This document shows, in pieces, positions 22,974-31,354 of a DNA stretch of 38,838 nucleotides. The DNA comes from a virus, in the IMG/VR virus record IMGVR_UViG_3300030098_002918, positions 1,549 through 40,386 of that record, one strand, 5' to 3'. Position 1 is the stretch's first letter. Each line of letters begins with the position of its first letter. Below the pieces are notes generated by a model. It saw only the letters and a list, made by a program, of their open reading frames with translations, searched no databases and was not told the DNA's origin. The translations under genes and the position numbers were made by a program.

Positions 22974-23656
22974 TGTCTAATTTAAATGAATTAATCGAAA
23001 TGTCATCTGGTCCTGAACTCTTTCGCTATATTCCTGATATAGATAAAGTTAGTTTAGATGAGTTAGATAACAATGGTTACTACCATGGTTTCCCTTGCGT
23101 TCATGGTCATACAATTAGAGACAAAGACAGACATTGGTGTTATCACTGTGCAATAAAAATACAATCCAATGTTTGTGGTTTTGATATTAACCATTTACAT
23201 AAAGATTACATTACTAAATATCATCGCTTATGGGCTAACATCAATATTAAAAATTTTGATGAATGTTGGGAAGCTAGTCTTCCAGGTAAACGTGGTCCTC
23301 ATCGAGTTTGTTTTCCTTCTTATCGTTCACAATACAGTTGTCAAAAAGCAGAAAATACAACAGCACATAAAGTCATTTATCAATGTGCATGGGGTGATAT
23401 AGGAAGTATGTTTGTTACTAGGTTATGTGGTAATCCATGGTGCCTTAATCCTTTACATATGACATCCAAATGGAATCGAAGAACTTATCCAAAAAAAATA
23501 CATCCTTTTAATAATAAGTTTGAAGCAGAAAAATTAATGAGAATTAGTAAAGCTCGTTTATTAAATAGAGAACAAGAAATTGTAGAAGAAAAATATAAAA
23601 AAACAATCAATGATCCTTTAACTGTTAAAGATACCCCCGATTATGATGAGGGATAG
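22973..23656 (+). CDS. zinc-finger HNH endonuclease-like protein, 227 aa
   Basis: Two metal sites are visible. An N-terminal C-x4-H...C-x2-C group (PCVHGHTIRDKDRHWCYHC, residues 42-60) is probably a DNA-recognition finger. Further on, RLCGNPWCLNPLHMTSKWN has the CxNPxH core of His-Me finger HNH_3 nucleases. A basic, charged C-terminus follows. Likely a homing or free-standing nuclease. It overlaps the preceding HNH gene by one base; the two probably form a selfish cassette between the sugar genes and structural genes. Confidence 0.7.
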   Translation: MSNLNELIEMSSGPELFRYIPDIDKVSLDELDNNGYYHGFPCVHGHTIRDKDRHWCYHCAIKIQSNVCGFDINHLHKDYITKYHRLWANINIKNFDECWEASLPGKRGPHRVCFPSYRSQYSCQKAENTTAHKVIYQCAWGDIGSMFVTRLCGNPWCLNPLHMTSKWNRRTYPKKIHPFNNKFEAEKLMRISKARLLNREQEIVEEKYKKTINDPLTVKDTPDYDEG

Positions 23657-23673
23657 ACTAGTGTTAAATAATA

Positions 23674-24396
23674 ATGGCTCGCAACCAAACAACACAAAGA
23701 CAAAGAACAGCTCAAGATCCATTATTAGTTGGAACATTTGATCAAACTTCTATTCGTTATCTAACAGGTAAACTTGGTGGAACACATACTCCAAGATCAG
23801 GAGGATATGCAGGTGGTTCTGTAAACCATTGGTTTAAATTTAAAATTGAAACTGCTGCTTGGATAATATTAACGAAAGCTGGTGGATGGGAAAAATGGTT
23901 TAATGTTTCTGCTTACGATATAAATAGAAATCCTATTGAAGGTCGAGCAATTTTTGATGATGATAGTATAACAATTACATCAGATGGAAAAGTTTTAAAT
24001 CCATATATTGGGCATGTAATGGGTGCTCAATCTGATCTATATAATAATTTTGATGCAAGACGATTAGATAAAGGAGACTCAAGATATTATCCTCTAAAGA
24101 TAGGTGAGTACTTGCTTTGTGTATCTAGTACTCTTAATACACCATTTGATTATGCAGTAGGTGTAGTAGTAGAAATGGCTGATCCATTTCCTGTTTTACT
24201 TACTGAAGATTATGACCGATTGTTATTAGAAACCACGGCAACTCAAGATAATATTATTTGTGACACTACTCCTAACTATACTGGAGCAGAGGACCATGAA
24301 CATTCATTAACTGAGTGGAAAACAGCATGGAGTCGTGAACGTCAAGCTTATGAAAAATTCCCTGACGCTTTAATTCCTCTGACTACAAAACCATAA
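23674..24396 (+). CDS. putative virion structural protein, 240 aa
   Basis: No membrane or catalytic motif. The first 25 residues are basic and Gln-rich, followed by a beta-rich body (GGSVNHWFKFKIETAAWIIL, WFNVSAYDINRN) and a helical acidic C-terminus (WKTAWSRERQAYEKFPDAL). I recall similar proteins as minor structural components near cyanophage baseplate or fibre genes, but the match is from memory. A simple late structural role is the best guess. Confidence 0.55.
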   Translation: MARNQTTQRQRTAQDPLLVGTFDQTSIRYLTGKLGGTHTPRSGGYAGGSVNHWFKFKIETAAWIILTKAGGWEKWFNVSAYDINRNPIEGRAIFDDDSITITSDGKVLNPYIGHVMGAQSDLYNNFDARRLDKGDSRYYPLKIGEYLLCVSSTLNTPFDYAVGVVVEMADPFPVLLTEDYDRLLLETTATQDNIICDTTPNYTGAEDHEHSLTEWKTAWSRERQAYEKFPDALIPLTTKP

Positions 24397-24404
24397 GATT
24401 TCTT

Positions 24405-24677
24405 ATGACTATTAATCGAGTACCAAATAAACCTTATTTAGGTTTTGATGATTGTGTTTACGATGAAATAGCAATGAACAGTGTAATAGCACTGGAAGAA
24501 AGAAAACAACAATTAAAGGATGAACAATTCATGGATTCAAACTTATATACAGAGATCTTAGATTCTCAATATTTTAAATGGAAATCCAAGCAGAATCAAT
24601 TAGATTTACCAGCTAGATTTAAAGAGGAATGTGAACAAATTCCTTTCTTGCAGCAATGTAAAATTTATGACTGTTAA
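24405..24677 (+). CDS. hypothetical acidic protein, 90 aa
   Basis: Acidic helical product (MNSVIALEERKQQLKDEQFM) with three Cys residues near the C-terminus. It starts nine bases after the previous stop and overlaps the next gene by 11 bases. No family recognised. Confidence 0.65.
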   Translation: MTINRVPNKPYLGFDDCVYDEIAMNSVIALEERKQQLKDEQFMDSNLYTEILDSQYFKWKSKQNQLDLPARFKEECEQIPFLQQCKIYDC

Positions 24678-24897
24678 TGATGAGTTTAAGAACAACGAGA
24701 GCAAAGAAAGTAGCGACAACTCGTATTGGGAAATATATTTTGAAAGTGAGACTGTTACCATGGATGTTCTTAGGAAAAGATGGAGTGATATGGCTGGCAA
24801 GTCTAGCGATAGGAAAAAGCAATCGACAAATCAACGATTGGATGAATCGGAAAACAAACAAAAGAAGATACCTGATGGATACATCTTTGACAGGTAA
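24667..24897 (+). CDS. hypothetical protein, 76 aa
   Basis: I read the ATG at 24667 as the start. The acidic N-terminus (MTVNDEFKNNESKESSDNSY) and helix (VTMDVLRKRWSDMAGKSSDR) look protein-like and the codons end mostly in A or T. A competing frame from 24677 runs through the same DNA into the next gene but gives a Lys/Arg-rich stretch. It overlaps the next start by 23 bases. Confidence 0.5.
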   Translation: MTVNDEFKNNESKESSDNSYWEIYFESETVTMDVLRKRWSDMAGKSSDRKKQSTNQRLDESENKQKKIPDGYIFDR

Positions 24898-25108
24898 ATT
24901 TGGATCTAAAACTCAAGCAATTGCTATTCGTCAAGTTAGAGAATGGATGAAAGAAATACCAGTAGGAGATTCTATTACATTAAGATGTGAATCAGCTTTG
25001 TCAGATAAACAATTTAGAGTATGGAAAAAATGGTTTGAAAAACATGAAAATTCTAATTGGAAAGTAAATGAAAAATATAAATCTTTCTTTTTTTATAGGG
25101 CTGAGTAA
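24875..25108 (+). CDS. hypothetical protein, 77 aa
   Basis: Starts at ATG 24875 behind AAGAAGA. The product (MDTSLTGKFGSKTQAIAIRQ) alternates helix and strand and ends with aromatic, basic residues (KYKSFFFYRAE). The frame is open back to an ATG at 24677, which would give 143 residues and put two genes in the same DNA for about 200 bases. The shorter version is more economical. Confidence 0.6.
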   Translation: MDTSLTGKFGSKTQAIAIRQVREWMKEIPVGDSITLRCESALSDKQFRVWKKWFEKHENSNWKVNEKYKSFFFYRAE

Positions 25109-25133
25109 AATATAAATAGTTTTAAATCAAAAA

Positions 25134-25307
25134 ATGATTGCCCTCATTCGTCCATTACTTTTCAAATTTGTTAATACTCCTCAAGTTAAGCAATTAATTG
25201 TAGATCTTTTAACGAAACTTGCAGATTCAACTGATAATACTGTTGATGATAAAGCAGTTGTATTTATAAAAAATGGTTTATTTCCTGGAGGGAACCAAGC
25301 TAAATAG
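25134..25307 (+). CDS. conserved cyanophage-type small protein, 57 aa
   Basis: Begins MIALIRPLLFKFVNTPQVKQ with an amphipathic, partly membrane-associating helix, then an acidic LADSTDNTVDDKAVV and a Gly/Pro tail. I recall this recurring as a hypothetical protein in cyanomyoviruses. Function unknown. It overlaps a converging - strand gene by 8 bases. Confidence 0.65.
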   Translation: MIALIRPLLFKFVNTPQVKQLIVDLLTKLADSTDNTVDDKAVVFIKNGLFPGGNQAK

Positions 25308-25455
25308 CTGTAAACCACCAAACAACACCTTCTTCTTTATTAACGTAATTACGTAAATTAAATGCATCATACTTATTTAGTGTGGTGCATTTTCTTTCTC
25401 CATGCACTTCATAGCACACGTTTACAGTTATATCCTTGTGTCTATTAAATGTCAT
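25300..25455 (-). CDS. hypothetical protein, 51 aa
   Basis: Reverse-strand frame with product MTFNRHKDITVNVCYEVHGE, then a Lys/Asn-rich helix and an aromatic end (GVVWWFTAI). It converges on the gene ending at 25307 and fills the gap before 25492. Size and composition resemble other small phage genes here; no family recognised. Confidence 0.5.
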   Translation of the reverse strand: MTFNRHKDITVNVCYEVHGERKCTTLNKYDAFNLRNYVNKEEGVVWWFTAI

Positions 25456-25491
25456 AATCCTATACTAATCAGTAGCAGTTAAATATTACAA

Positions 25492-25926
25492 ATGCCAGAG
25501 AAGAAAGATGCGGAAATCCTAGAAGAAAAAAAGGATGAAAATAAAAAAAGTTTACTAAAAAAAATAACTGATGCAGTTCCAGATAGAGAAGAACAGTTTG
25601 AACTTGTTAGTTTAGGAGTGAGATTATTTTTGTTGACTTGGGCAACATTAATGTTGTCATTATCGTACCTAGATTTGAGTAAACTTGGTATTCCTCAACA
25701 AAAAATAGATCCAACCTTTATAGCTTCGGTCTTTGTCGGATTGGCAAGTTCCTTTGGAGCTTCTATTACACAAAAAGGAAAAGAAAATGGAGGTAAAGCA
25801 AATCAAGGTATAACTGCTGCACAAATGAAAGAAATACTAGGTAATTCCCAAATAGTAAGAATTGAACATCCTCCTTTAGTAATTAAGGCAGAAACACCTA
25901 GTAAAGAAAATAAGTATCAGATGTAA
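25492..25926 (+). CDS. putative membrane protein, 144 aa
   Basis: A charged N-terminal 35 residues (KKDAEILEEKKDENKKSLLK) precedes two hydrophobic helices (about residues 45-65, LFLLTWATLMLSLSYLDLS, and 78-92, TFIASVFVGLASSFGASI). The C-terminus is soluble (ITAAQMKEILGNSQIVRIEH). Two-helix topology fits a holin or other inner-membrane phage protein, but no lysis genes are seen nearby, so holin is only one option. Confidence 0.65.
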   Translation: MPEKKDAEILEEKKDENKKSLLKKITDAVPDREEQFELVSLGVRLFLLTWATLMLSLSYLDLSKLGIPQQKIDPTFIASVFVGLASSFGASITQKGKENGGKANQGITAAQMKEILGNSQIVRIEHPPLVIKAETPSKENKYQM

Positions 25927-25960
25927 AATAAAAAAGGAACATAACTAAGGAGGTTTATTT

Positions 25961-26101
25961 ATGAACAGTCCACTTTATATTCCTAATTGGCAATATCATT
26001 CAAAGAAAGATATAACACTTGATTTTGTTAGAAAAGAAAATATGTTAAGGCGAGCATTACATCGTGGAAAAACAATAATTAAAAAAATCCGACGAATGTA
26101 A
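25961..26101 (+). CDS. hypothetical basic peptide, 46 aa
   Basis: Strong AAGGAGG at 25948-25954 ahead of the ATG. The product (MNSPLYIPNWQYHSKKDITL) ends in a highly basic helix (RRALHRGKTIIKKIRRM). The excellent ribosome binding site supports expression. Possibly nucleic-acid or membrane binding. Confidence 0.65.
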   Translation: MNSPLYIPNWQYHSKKDITLDFVRKENMLRRALHRGKTIIKKIRRM

Positions 26102-26131
26102 TATATTGTAGGTAGAAATAATATTTAAATA

Positions 26132-26587
26132 ATGTTTTTTGATTCACTTACTCTTGTAACTGGAGGATTTGATCCTATTCATAGTGGACATATAAAATAT
26201 TTTGAAGACGCTAAAACTTTTTCTGATAATCTTGTTGTTGGTTTAAATAGTGATCAATGGTTAATTAATAAAAAAGGTCAGTACTTCCAAACTTGGAAAG
26301 AACGTGCAAATATAATTAGTCATTTAGATATGGTTAATATTGTTATAGATTGGGATGATTCTGATAATTCTGCATGTAAAGCAATTGAGAAATGTTTTCA
26401 ATTAACTAATAAGATTTATTTTGCAAATGGTGGTGATAGAGCTGAAGATAATACTCCAGAACTTGATGCTTTTGAAAATGATGAAAGAGTTTTATTTATA
26501 TGGGGTGTGGGTGGTAATAATAAGATAAACAGTAGCTCTTGGATATTAGATAAATATTATCAACAAAGAGAATTAATTTGTGGATGA
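26132..26587 (+). CDS. rfaE-like nucleotidyltransferase (cytidylyltransferase fold)
   Basis: A 151-residue single-domain enzyme. LVTGGFDPIHSGHIKYFEDA has the HxGH signature (H17-S-G-H20) of the nucleotidyltransferase superfamily. VVGLNSDQWLINKKG and ANGGDRAEDNTPE match the adenylyl/cytidylyltransferases that charge heptose or glycerol phosphates. Known: the RfaE C-terminal domain makes ADP-heptose. Stand-alone homologues occur in cyanomyoviruses. Likely role is nucleotide-sugar metabolism, in keeping with the cupin and glycosyltransferase upstream. Confidence 0.85.
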   Translation: MFFDSLTLVTGGFDPIHSGHIKYFEDAKTFSDNLVVGLNSDQWLINKKGQYFQTWKERANIISHLDMVNIVIDWDDSDNSACKAIEKCFQLTNKIYFANGGDRAEDNTPELDAFENDERVLFIWGVGGNNKINSSSWILDKYYQQRELICG

Positions 26588-26610
26588 TAGACTTTAATGA
26601 AGTAATGTAA

Positions 26611-27129
26611 ATGTTTAAAATGTGGAAATTACTTTCATTTTTGATATTAATATTTAGTCCACTTTCAGTACGTGCAGATTTGATTCATCGTCTATCAACT
26701 AGTACGCAATTAAACGTGGGAGGAGCTAGTACAACATCTGAACGTATCGGTTCAACTTATGCGGTTTCTGGATCTAATATCAAAGTTGCCTCTGGTGATG
26801 ATCATTTTGGAAAATTATTAGCACCTAGCAATAATGCAGCAGCAACTCTTGATCCTGGTACATATGACATAAATACTGTCGGATCTGCTTTCAGTTTTAG
26901 CGAAAGTTTCACAGCAGGAGATTCCGTAAATCCTATTGGTAGTGGTGTGGATGTGACCAGCGGAGTAGTGGCTGACATGCCAGCTTTTGGTAATACCACA
27001 ACTCAATCGGGCGGTGTGGCAGGTTCCCTCGCAGGTACGATTTTGAGTTCGGGAGTCATGACATTAACCGCAGGAGGTGCAAACACTTCAGCCGTAGGCC
27101 AATTCGTAAGTGAAATAACCGTCAAGTAG
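26611..27129 (+). CDS. secreted/virion protein with signal peptide, 172 aa
   Basis: Residues 1-23 are a clear signal peptide (KMWKLLSFLILIFSPLSVRA, cleavage after Ala). The mature part is Ser/Thr/Gly/Ala-rich beta sequence with no Cys (GGASTTSERIGSTYAVSGSN). I recall a set of such signal-peptide proteins clustered near virion genes in cyanomyoviruses. Export by the host Sec system is inferred. First of three genes in a row with the same design. Confidence 0.75.
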   Translation: MFKMWKLLSFLILIFSPLSVRADLIHRLSTSTQLNVGGASTTSERIGSTYAVSGSNIKVASGDDHFGKLLAPSNNAAATLDPGTYDINTVGSAFSFSESFTAGDSVNPIGSGVDVTSGVVADMPAFGNTTTQSGGVAGSLAGTILSSGVMTLTAGGANTSAVGQFVSEITVK

Positions 27130-27134
27130 CAGTC

Positions 27135-27560
27135 ATGAAGCGGCTTTTACTGCTTTTATTATTAGCACCAATCCCTGCTTTTTCTGTGCCCGTCACGCCA
27201 AATTTTCAAAGTGGTAGTATGACCTCTCATACAGAGACTACTAGTAAAGTAAGCGAAACGATTAACGTGATAGATTATCAAACAGGGTGGCAATATGTAG
27301 TTACAGGAAATAACATAACTACAAGTGCAGATAGTTTAGTTCCTACTGCAAGTTCGACATCTAATACCGTTAATGGGGTGGTTACAACGTGGACAAGTTT
27401 GGATGCAAATCAAATGCCAGATTTCACAATCAAAAATCCAGATTTGCCTTGGCAATTAACAACGAGCGTCAGCCAACCAGGGATGAAGTCGCAGACCATA
27501 ATAACTCGTACAACAGACATAACATCAGTCACAGACACCGTTTCAACGTTCAGTCAATAA
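27135..27560 (+). CDS. secreted/virion protein with signal peptide, 141 aa
   Basis: Signal peptide MKRLLLLLLLAPIPAFSVPV, with cleavage likely near residue 17. The mature part is Thr/Ser-rich and beta-strand prone (ETTSKVSETINVIDYQTGWQ), with repeated TTS/VTDTVS patches. The gene begins five bases after the previous stop. Its stop TAA overlaps an ATA codon that would start the next signal-peptide gene. Confidence 0.75.
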   Translation: MKRLLLLLLLAPIPAFSVPVTPNFQSGSMTSHTETTSKVSETINVIDYQTGWQYVVTGNNITTSADSLVPTASSTSNTVNGVVTTWTSLDANQMPDFTIKNPDLPWQLTTSVSQPGMKSQTIITRTTDITSVTDTVSTFSQ

Positions 27561-28423
27561 AATATATCTTATTGGCTCTGTTCAATGCGGTATCACTATT
27601 CCCCCAGTCAGTACGTGCAGAAAGTGTTGGTGGGGTTAGTGCCTCTGCTGCTCCTGTTGCTAATAGCAGTGGTAGTGTAACAAATCAAGCTATTCAAGTC
27701 CTCCAGGGACCATACATTAATAATTCGTATGGGAATGGAGTCTCGTGTCAAGGACCAACGCTAAACGTTACCCCCTTCGTGACTGGAAGTAATTCTTGGA
27801 AAGATCCCTATGAAGATTATTGGGATTCGCCTGTCTATGACATGACAACAGATGATGATGGTAATCTGAACAATCCAGGTTCTATTTTGTATTACGTTCC
27901 TACAAGGACTGGTCAAAAAGCAAATAACAATGTTTCATTAGGTATTAGTGCAACCATATCCATACCATTAGATAAACGTCACCATGAAGGTTGTTTAAGA
28001 GCAGCTAATACTCAAACAGATTTAACTCAACAGCTATTAGCTAATAAAAGATTAGATTTTGAAATGGCAAGACTCAAGCATTGTGCAGAACAAAAAAGGT
28101 TAGGCGTTTCATTCCATCCAAAATCACCATCATTTCAAATTTGTGCAGATATTGTAGTAACCAATCCTCATGGAGTAATTCCACAGCATCAACATACTAT
28201 TTCTTCTCCTTCTTCTTCTTCGGTTCCTTCAGAGCAGGAAGACCTTTCTTCTCTCGATACTGATTCGCAACAATCTCAGCTCGATTCAAAGTCCTCGGCT
28301 TCTTCCCAAGAAGTTTCTGAATCTTCTTCATTGCAGTCTTTATCAGAGGCTTTATTGCCTTCAGAACAAGATCAGCCAGGGGCTTTGCTAGGACTGCCGA
28401 TGACGTTGCCACAAGAGCAATAG
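27557..28423 (+). CDS. secreted/virion protein, probable ATA start, 288 aa
   Basis: The mature protein clearly follows a signal peptide (KYILLALFNAVSLFPQSVRA) beginning right after the preceding gene, but no ATG, GTG or TTG sits at its front; the codon there is ATA (27557), overlapping the previous stop. A TTG within the signal (27575) would leave only about 12 residues. The body includes GLGISATISIPLDK-type strands, a Cys pair, and LRAANTQTDLTQQLLANKRL leading to a coiled helix with CAEQKRLGVSFHP. The last 75 residues are Ser/Glu/Gln-rich and lie opposite the - strand gene. An ATG far upstream (27389) would run through the preceding gene. Confidence 0.6.
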   Translation: MKYILLALFNAVSLFPQSVRAESVGGVSASAAPVANSSGSVTNQAIQVLQGPYINNSYGNGVSCQGPTLNVTPFVTGSNSWKDPYEDYWDSPVYDMTTDDDGNLNNPGSILYYVPTRTGQKANNNVSLGISATISIPLDKRHHEGCLRAANTQTDLTQQLLANKRLDFEMARLKHCAEQKRLGVSFHPKSPSFQICADIVVTNPHGVIPQHQHTISSPSSSSVPSEQEDLSSLDTDSQQSQLDSKSSASSQEVSESSSLQSLSEALLPSEQDQPGALLGLPMTLPQEQ

Positions 28424-28973
28424 ATGCAGTAGTTGTAACAGCTCCAGCAGTAGGTAATGCTGCAACTACTTGTTCAATAATTGGAATTTCTTCGTAGAGG
28501 GTAACGCATCTACCATTCTGTAATTTATAACCACTTATCTTTTTATTTCCTTCAACCTTAGTACCGACTATAGGAGCGTCATTTGGGGGACAAATAATTT
28601 TAGGAACAGATGGTTGAGGTACTTCTGGATTAATAGGTTCAGCTATTTCATTATTGTCTAATGGAACCATTGGTACTTCAGCTGCTTTAGTAAGTACTAA
28701 GTTCTCTGGTGTGTAATCTATGGGGTCATAACTAGGAACCGTACCATCACATAAAATTCGATTACCTCTCGGATCATCATCAACTAATTGATTCGATTCC
28801 TTATTGCCAGAATTATATTCAACACATCCAGGTAATTCGATAATTGGAGATCCAATACTTAAAGTTACAGCAGGAGTTCTAGGAATATTTAACTTAAGAA
28901 TTGAGTCGTAGTCTGGTATTTCTGTTGTTCTTATTTCAATGTCGTAGATACCAATTTCTGGTATTTCAGGCAT
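28197..28973 (-). CDS. cyanophage-type virion protein, 258 aa
   Basis: The N-terminal half is Pro/Ile-rich beta sequence with a conserved-looking core (IELPGCVEYN, then DDPRGNRILCDGTVPSYDPI, two Cys), which I recall from virion-associated proteins of cyanomyoviruses. A hydrophobic stretch at residues 163-195 (VVAALPTAGAVTTTASIALV) is followed by a Lys-rich tail (KKIQKLLGKKPRTLNRAEI, ending KKKKEKK). It overlaps the previous + strand gene by 227 bases tail to tail and its start overlaps the upstream gene's stop. Confidence 0.75.
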   Translation of the reverse strand: MPEIPEIGIYDIEIRTTEIPDYDSILKLNIPRTPAVTLSIGSPIIELPGCVEYNSGNKESNQLVDDDPRGNRILCDGTVPSYDPIDYTPENLVLTKAAEVPMVPLDNNEIAEPINPEVPQPSVPKIICPPNDAPIVGTKVEGNKKISGYKLQNGRCVTLYEEIPIIEQVVAALPTAGAVTTTASIALVATSSAVLAKPLADLVLKAIKPLIKTAMKKIQKLLGKKPRTLNRAEIVANQYREKKGLPALKEPKKKKEKK

Positions 28974-29224
28974 TAGAACTGAGGAACTCCTAACCCACTT
29001 CTTGTACTTCTTGGTGCGACAGGACCAGTAACACTAGGTAGTTTTGGAATTGGAAGATTTTTTAAAGCTGCATCTGCTGCTGCTCCTCCTACCTGTTTCA
29101 TGATTTTTTCTTTAGCACTTTCTAGGAGTGCATCCTTATTTGCATATACGTAAACACCAGCACCAACAACGGAAGCAGATATAACGAAAGACGCAACAGA
29201 AAGTACATTAATTATTTTCTGCAT
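28973..29224 (-). CDS. cyanophage-type membrane/virion protein, 83 aa
   Basis: Residues 4-27 form a hydrophobic helix (VLSVASFVISASVVGAGVYV), then an amphipathic helix (KDALLESAKEKIMKQVGGAA) and a Pro-rich tail (PIPKLPSVTGPVAPRSTRSG). I recall the same layout preceding the virion protein gene in cyanomyoviruses. Coupled to the next gene by stop/start overlap. Confidence 0.75.
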   Translation of the reverse strand: MQKIINVLSVASFVISASVVGAGVYVYANKDALLESAKEKIMKQVGGAAADAALKNLPIPKLPSVTGPVAPRSTRSGLGVPQF

Positions 29225-29269
29225 AATGAAAAAGTAATTTATGTCCTAATTATATGAGGAATAGACTTA

Positions 29270-29431
29270 TCAGTCAGCAGGATCTGGTGTATTTCCTTCT
29301 GCTACCCATTCTAGGTACTCTTGATAGTCTGTGTTTGCTGGGTCGAAAGGTATCCATGCACCATCAGATTTTCGTCTGATCTGATCGTCTCTTACATTCC
29401 CTTCGGAATCTTTTGTCTTTTTATAACTCAT
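29270..29431 (-). CDS. conserved cyanophage-type protein, 53 aa
   Basis: Reverse-strand product [20 protein letters not shown] followed by [18 protein letters not shown] and an acidic Pro tail. The xDxxGNVRDD...[16 protein letters not shown] pattern is one I recall as a small conserved protein beside fibre genes in cyanomyoviruses. Function unknown. Stop codon precedes the next - strand gene by 45 bases. Confidence 0.8.
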   Translation of the reverse strand: MSYKKTKDSEGNVRDDQIRRKSDGAWIPFDPANTDYQEYLEWVAEGNTPDPAD

Positions 29432-29433
29432 GG

Positions 29434-31308
29434 TTAAAGCTCCGCTGTTGCTATGAAGTTAAACAAACTAGCTCCTGTACCTGATAAGCCATCGAAAGTA
29501 GCATAGAATCCATCTTTTGATGATCCCTGTGCAAGTAGATTTCCAGTGCTAGTTTCAGTAATAGTTACAGTAGGATTGGATCTCATTGTTTGCACAAAGA
29601 TGTGGCTTCCTCTTGAATAACCATTAGCACTACCATACCCAGAACTTAAGACTGAATCTGGAACTGTTTGATAATATCTCTGACACCTAGCTAATTCTTC
29701 TCCATATGATCTATGATCAAATTCTGTAGCTATAGATCCTACTTCAAGTTGAACGCCTGTAAGTTCAAATGTTGCATCATTTGTTGTCCACCAAGTAGAT
29801 GTCATATCAGGAATACGATTACCACTAGAAAAAGAAGCCCATGTATTTAAACTAGGGCTACCTGTATAATTAGTACCTCCAAAAGGCCACCAATATATAA
29901 CCATTCCTTGTTTATTATTGTTATCAAATTGAACGTTAGTTCCTCCAGGGATTTTAATTTCTACTTTTGTCCAAGTATTAGCACTCAAAGCACCTGTTGA
30001 GAAAGGAAAATTTTGAGGGCTACCATCTTGTGAAAATACTTGTCCATAGAATGTCTGAGCAACACTTGATCTTACCCAGAAAGATAAAGTTGCATAGCTA
30101 TTACTACTGGTGTAATGCCATCCAGAATTAGCAAGATCTTGTGCTTCTAATCTTGTAATAATCCTTATATAGTCAGCAGCACCAGCTCCACTTGTTTGAT
30201 TTCCATTTTGAATATGGTATGAATATCTAAAACCTTTTGCCCATGGACCTGTATCACTCGACGTAAGAGCATGTTGTGATTGAGTTGGTGCTTCATTTTC
30301 TCCACCATATCCCATTTCAAATCTATCAACTGTATGTATTCCATCGCTTGTTGATGATGTTCCTCTTTGAGCAATTGTAAAAGCACCATTAATTATTAAA
30401 TTTCTACCAAGTAAATTATTAGTTTTTAAATTACCACCTACTTCTATATCTCCTAAACTATTTATAGTTAATCTATCTGCACCAGCATTTGTAGTATCTT
30501 CAATATGGAAGGTACCTGCTTCTACTTGTATCCTAAAATCGCTGTCATTATTAGTATCAGTAAAATTTATAATTGGGTTAGCATCTGATACTGTTATATC
30601 TCCTTTAAAAGTGGCGTTTCCAGAACTATCAATATCAAGATGAATAGAAGTTCCATCATTCCCTGAAAAATCAAAACCATTAGCAGATCTAAGACCCATT
30701 CGACCTGCTGTAGATCCGTTTATAAGATTTCCTGTATTTTGAATTGCCCAAATATATGCGTTACATCCATTTGACTCCATAAACAAACCACCAGAGGAAG
30801 AACCAGAGCTAGTGTGAATTAAAGATTGTGGATTTGTTGTACCTATACCTACATTTCCAGTACTACCTCGTACTGTCATTATTGTTGAATCATTTACTTG
30901 TAAAAAAACATCTCTATTAGCACTACCAGCATTTAATTTTAAATCATTGCCTGTTTTAGAACGTAATTCGTTTAAACATTCAATAGTTCCTTCTACATCT
31001 AATAATTCAGTAGGACTTGTTGTACCTATTCCTAATTTTCCATCTACAATTCTTAATGCTTCAGTACCTGCTTGATTATCTACTCTAAAAGCGTAATTTC
31101 CCGTTCCACCACCTTTTACATAAAGACCATATCCACTTGCATGTGTATTAGTAAGATTAAAACCTGTTGTACCACTTAATGCTCCTTCAACATGTAATAA
31201 ATGATTAGGACTTGTAGTTCCTATACCAATTTTTCCATCAGTTTTTAGATAAAGCTGATCACCAGCAAAACTTTCGTTCTTTATATTTGTGACTTTAAGT
31301 GTTGCCAT
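29434..31308 (-). CDS. tail-fibre-like protein, 624 aa
   Basis: Starts [20 protein letters not shown]. Residues 30-260 contain several GIGTTSP/GIGTTNP repeat units and [14 protein letters not shown] linkers, the same stalk module as the other fibres. The middle switches to [20 protein letters not shown], a motif I associate with phage tail-tip/adhesin heads, and the C-terminal 300 residues are a Trp/Ser/Asn-rich domain ([20 protein letters not shown]). Inferred role: host recognition. Its leader carries one copy of the perfect 30-bp repeat (31320-31349). Confidence 0.88.
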   Translation of the reverse strand: MATLKVTNIKNESFAGDQLYLKTDGKIGIGTTSPNHLLHVEGALSGTTGFNLTNTHASGYGLYVKGGGTGNYAFRVDNQAGTEALRIVDGKLGIGTTSPTELLDVEGTIECLNELRSKTGNDLKLNAGSANRDVFLQVNDSTIMTVRGSTGNVGIGTTNPQSLIHTSSGSSSGGLFMESNGCNAYIWAIQNTGNLINGSTAGRMGLRSANGFDFSGNDGTSIHLDIDSSGNATFKGDITVSDANPIINFTDTNNDSDFRIQVEAGTFHIEDTTNAGADRLTINSLGDIEVGGNLKTNNLLGRNLIINGAFTIAQRGTSSTSDGIHTVDRFEMGYGGENEAPTQSQHALTSSDTGPWAKGFRYSYHIQNGNQTSGAGAADYIRIITRLEAQDLANSGWHYTSSNSYATLSFWVRSSVAQTFYGQVFSQDGSPQNFPFSTGALSANTWTKVEIKIPGGTNVQFDNNNKQGMVIYWWPFGGTNYTGSPSLNTWASFSSGNRIPDMTSTWWTTNDATFELTGVQLEVGSIATEFDHRSYGEELARCQRYYQTVPDSVLSSGYGSANGYSRGSHIFVQTMRSNPTVTITETSTGNLLAQGSSKDGFYATFDGLSGTGASLFNFIATAEL

Positions 31309-31319
31309 AATCTCAGTCT

Positions 31320-31349
31320 CTTAAATACATTTTATTCGTAGTACATTTA
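31320..31349 (-). repeat. 30-bp leader repeat, copy A (candidate late promoter)
   Basis: Identical over 30 bases to 32311-32340. Read on the - strand it contains TACGAATAAAATGTATTTAA. It lies 11 bases upstream of the fibre start at 31308, in a 46-base gap. A promoter or processed leader element is the likely function. Promoters of T4-type late genes (TATAAATA) look related in base content but not identical. Confidence 0.6.
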
Positions 31350-31354
31350 TAAAA

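Noticed and set aside
24677-24874. 143-residue version of the gene ending at 25108
   Set aside because: The extra N-terminal part is Lys/Arg-rich and overlaps a more plausible acidic gene; the ATG at 24875 suffices.
25492-25926. Holin
   Set aside because: Two membrane helices are compatible, but no endolysin or lysis neighbours are visible in the window, so the name is not justified.
27389-27556. N-terminal extension of the third signal-peptide protein from an upstream ATG
   Set aside because: It lies entirely inside the preceding gene, and its sequence is Arg/His/Asn-rich and unlike the Sec signal that follows.
30165-30389. Alternative-frame ORF within the - strand fibre
   Set aside because: Composition is biased (Gln, Leu, His) and the fibre frame is strongly supported by repeats.
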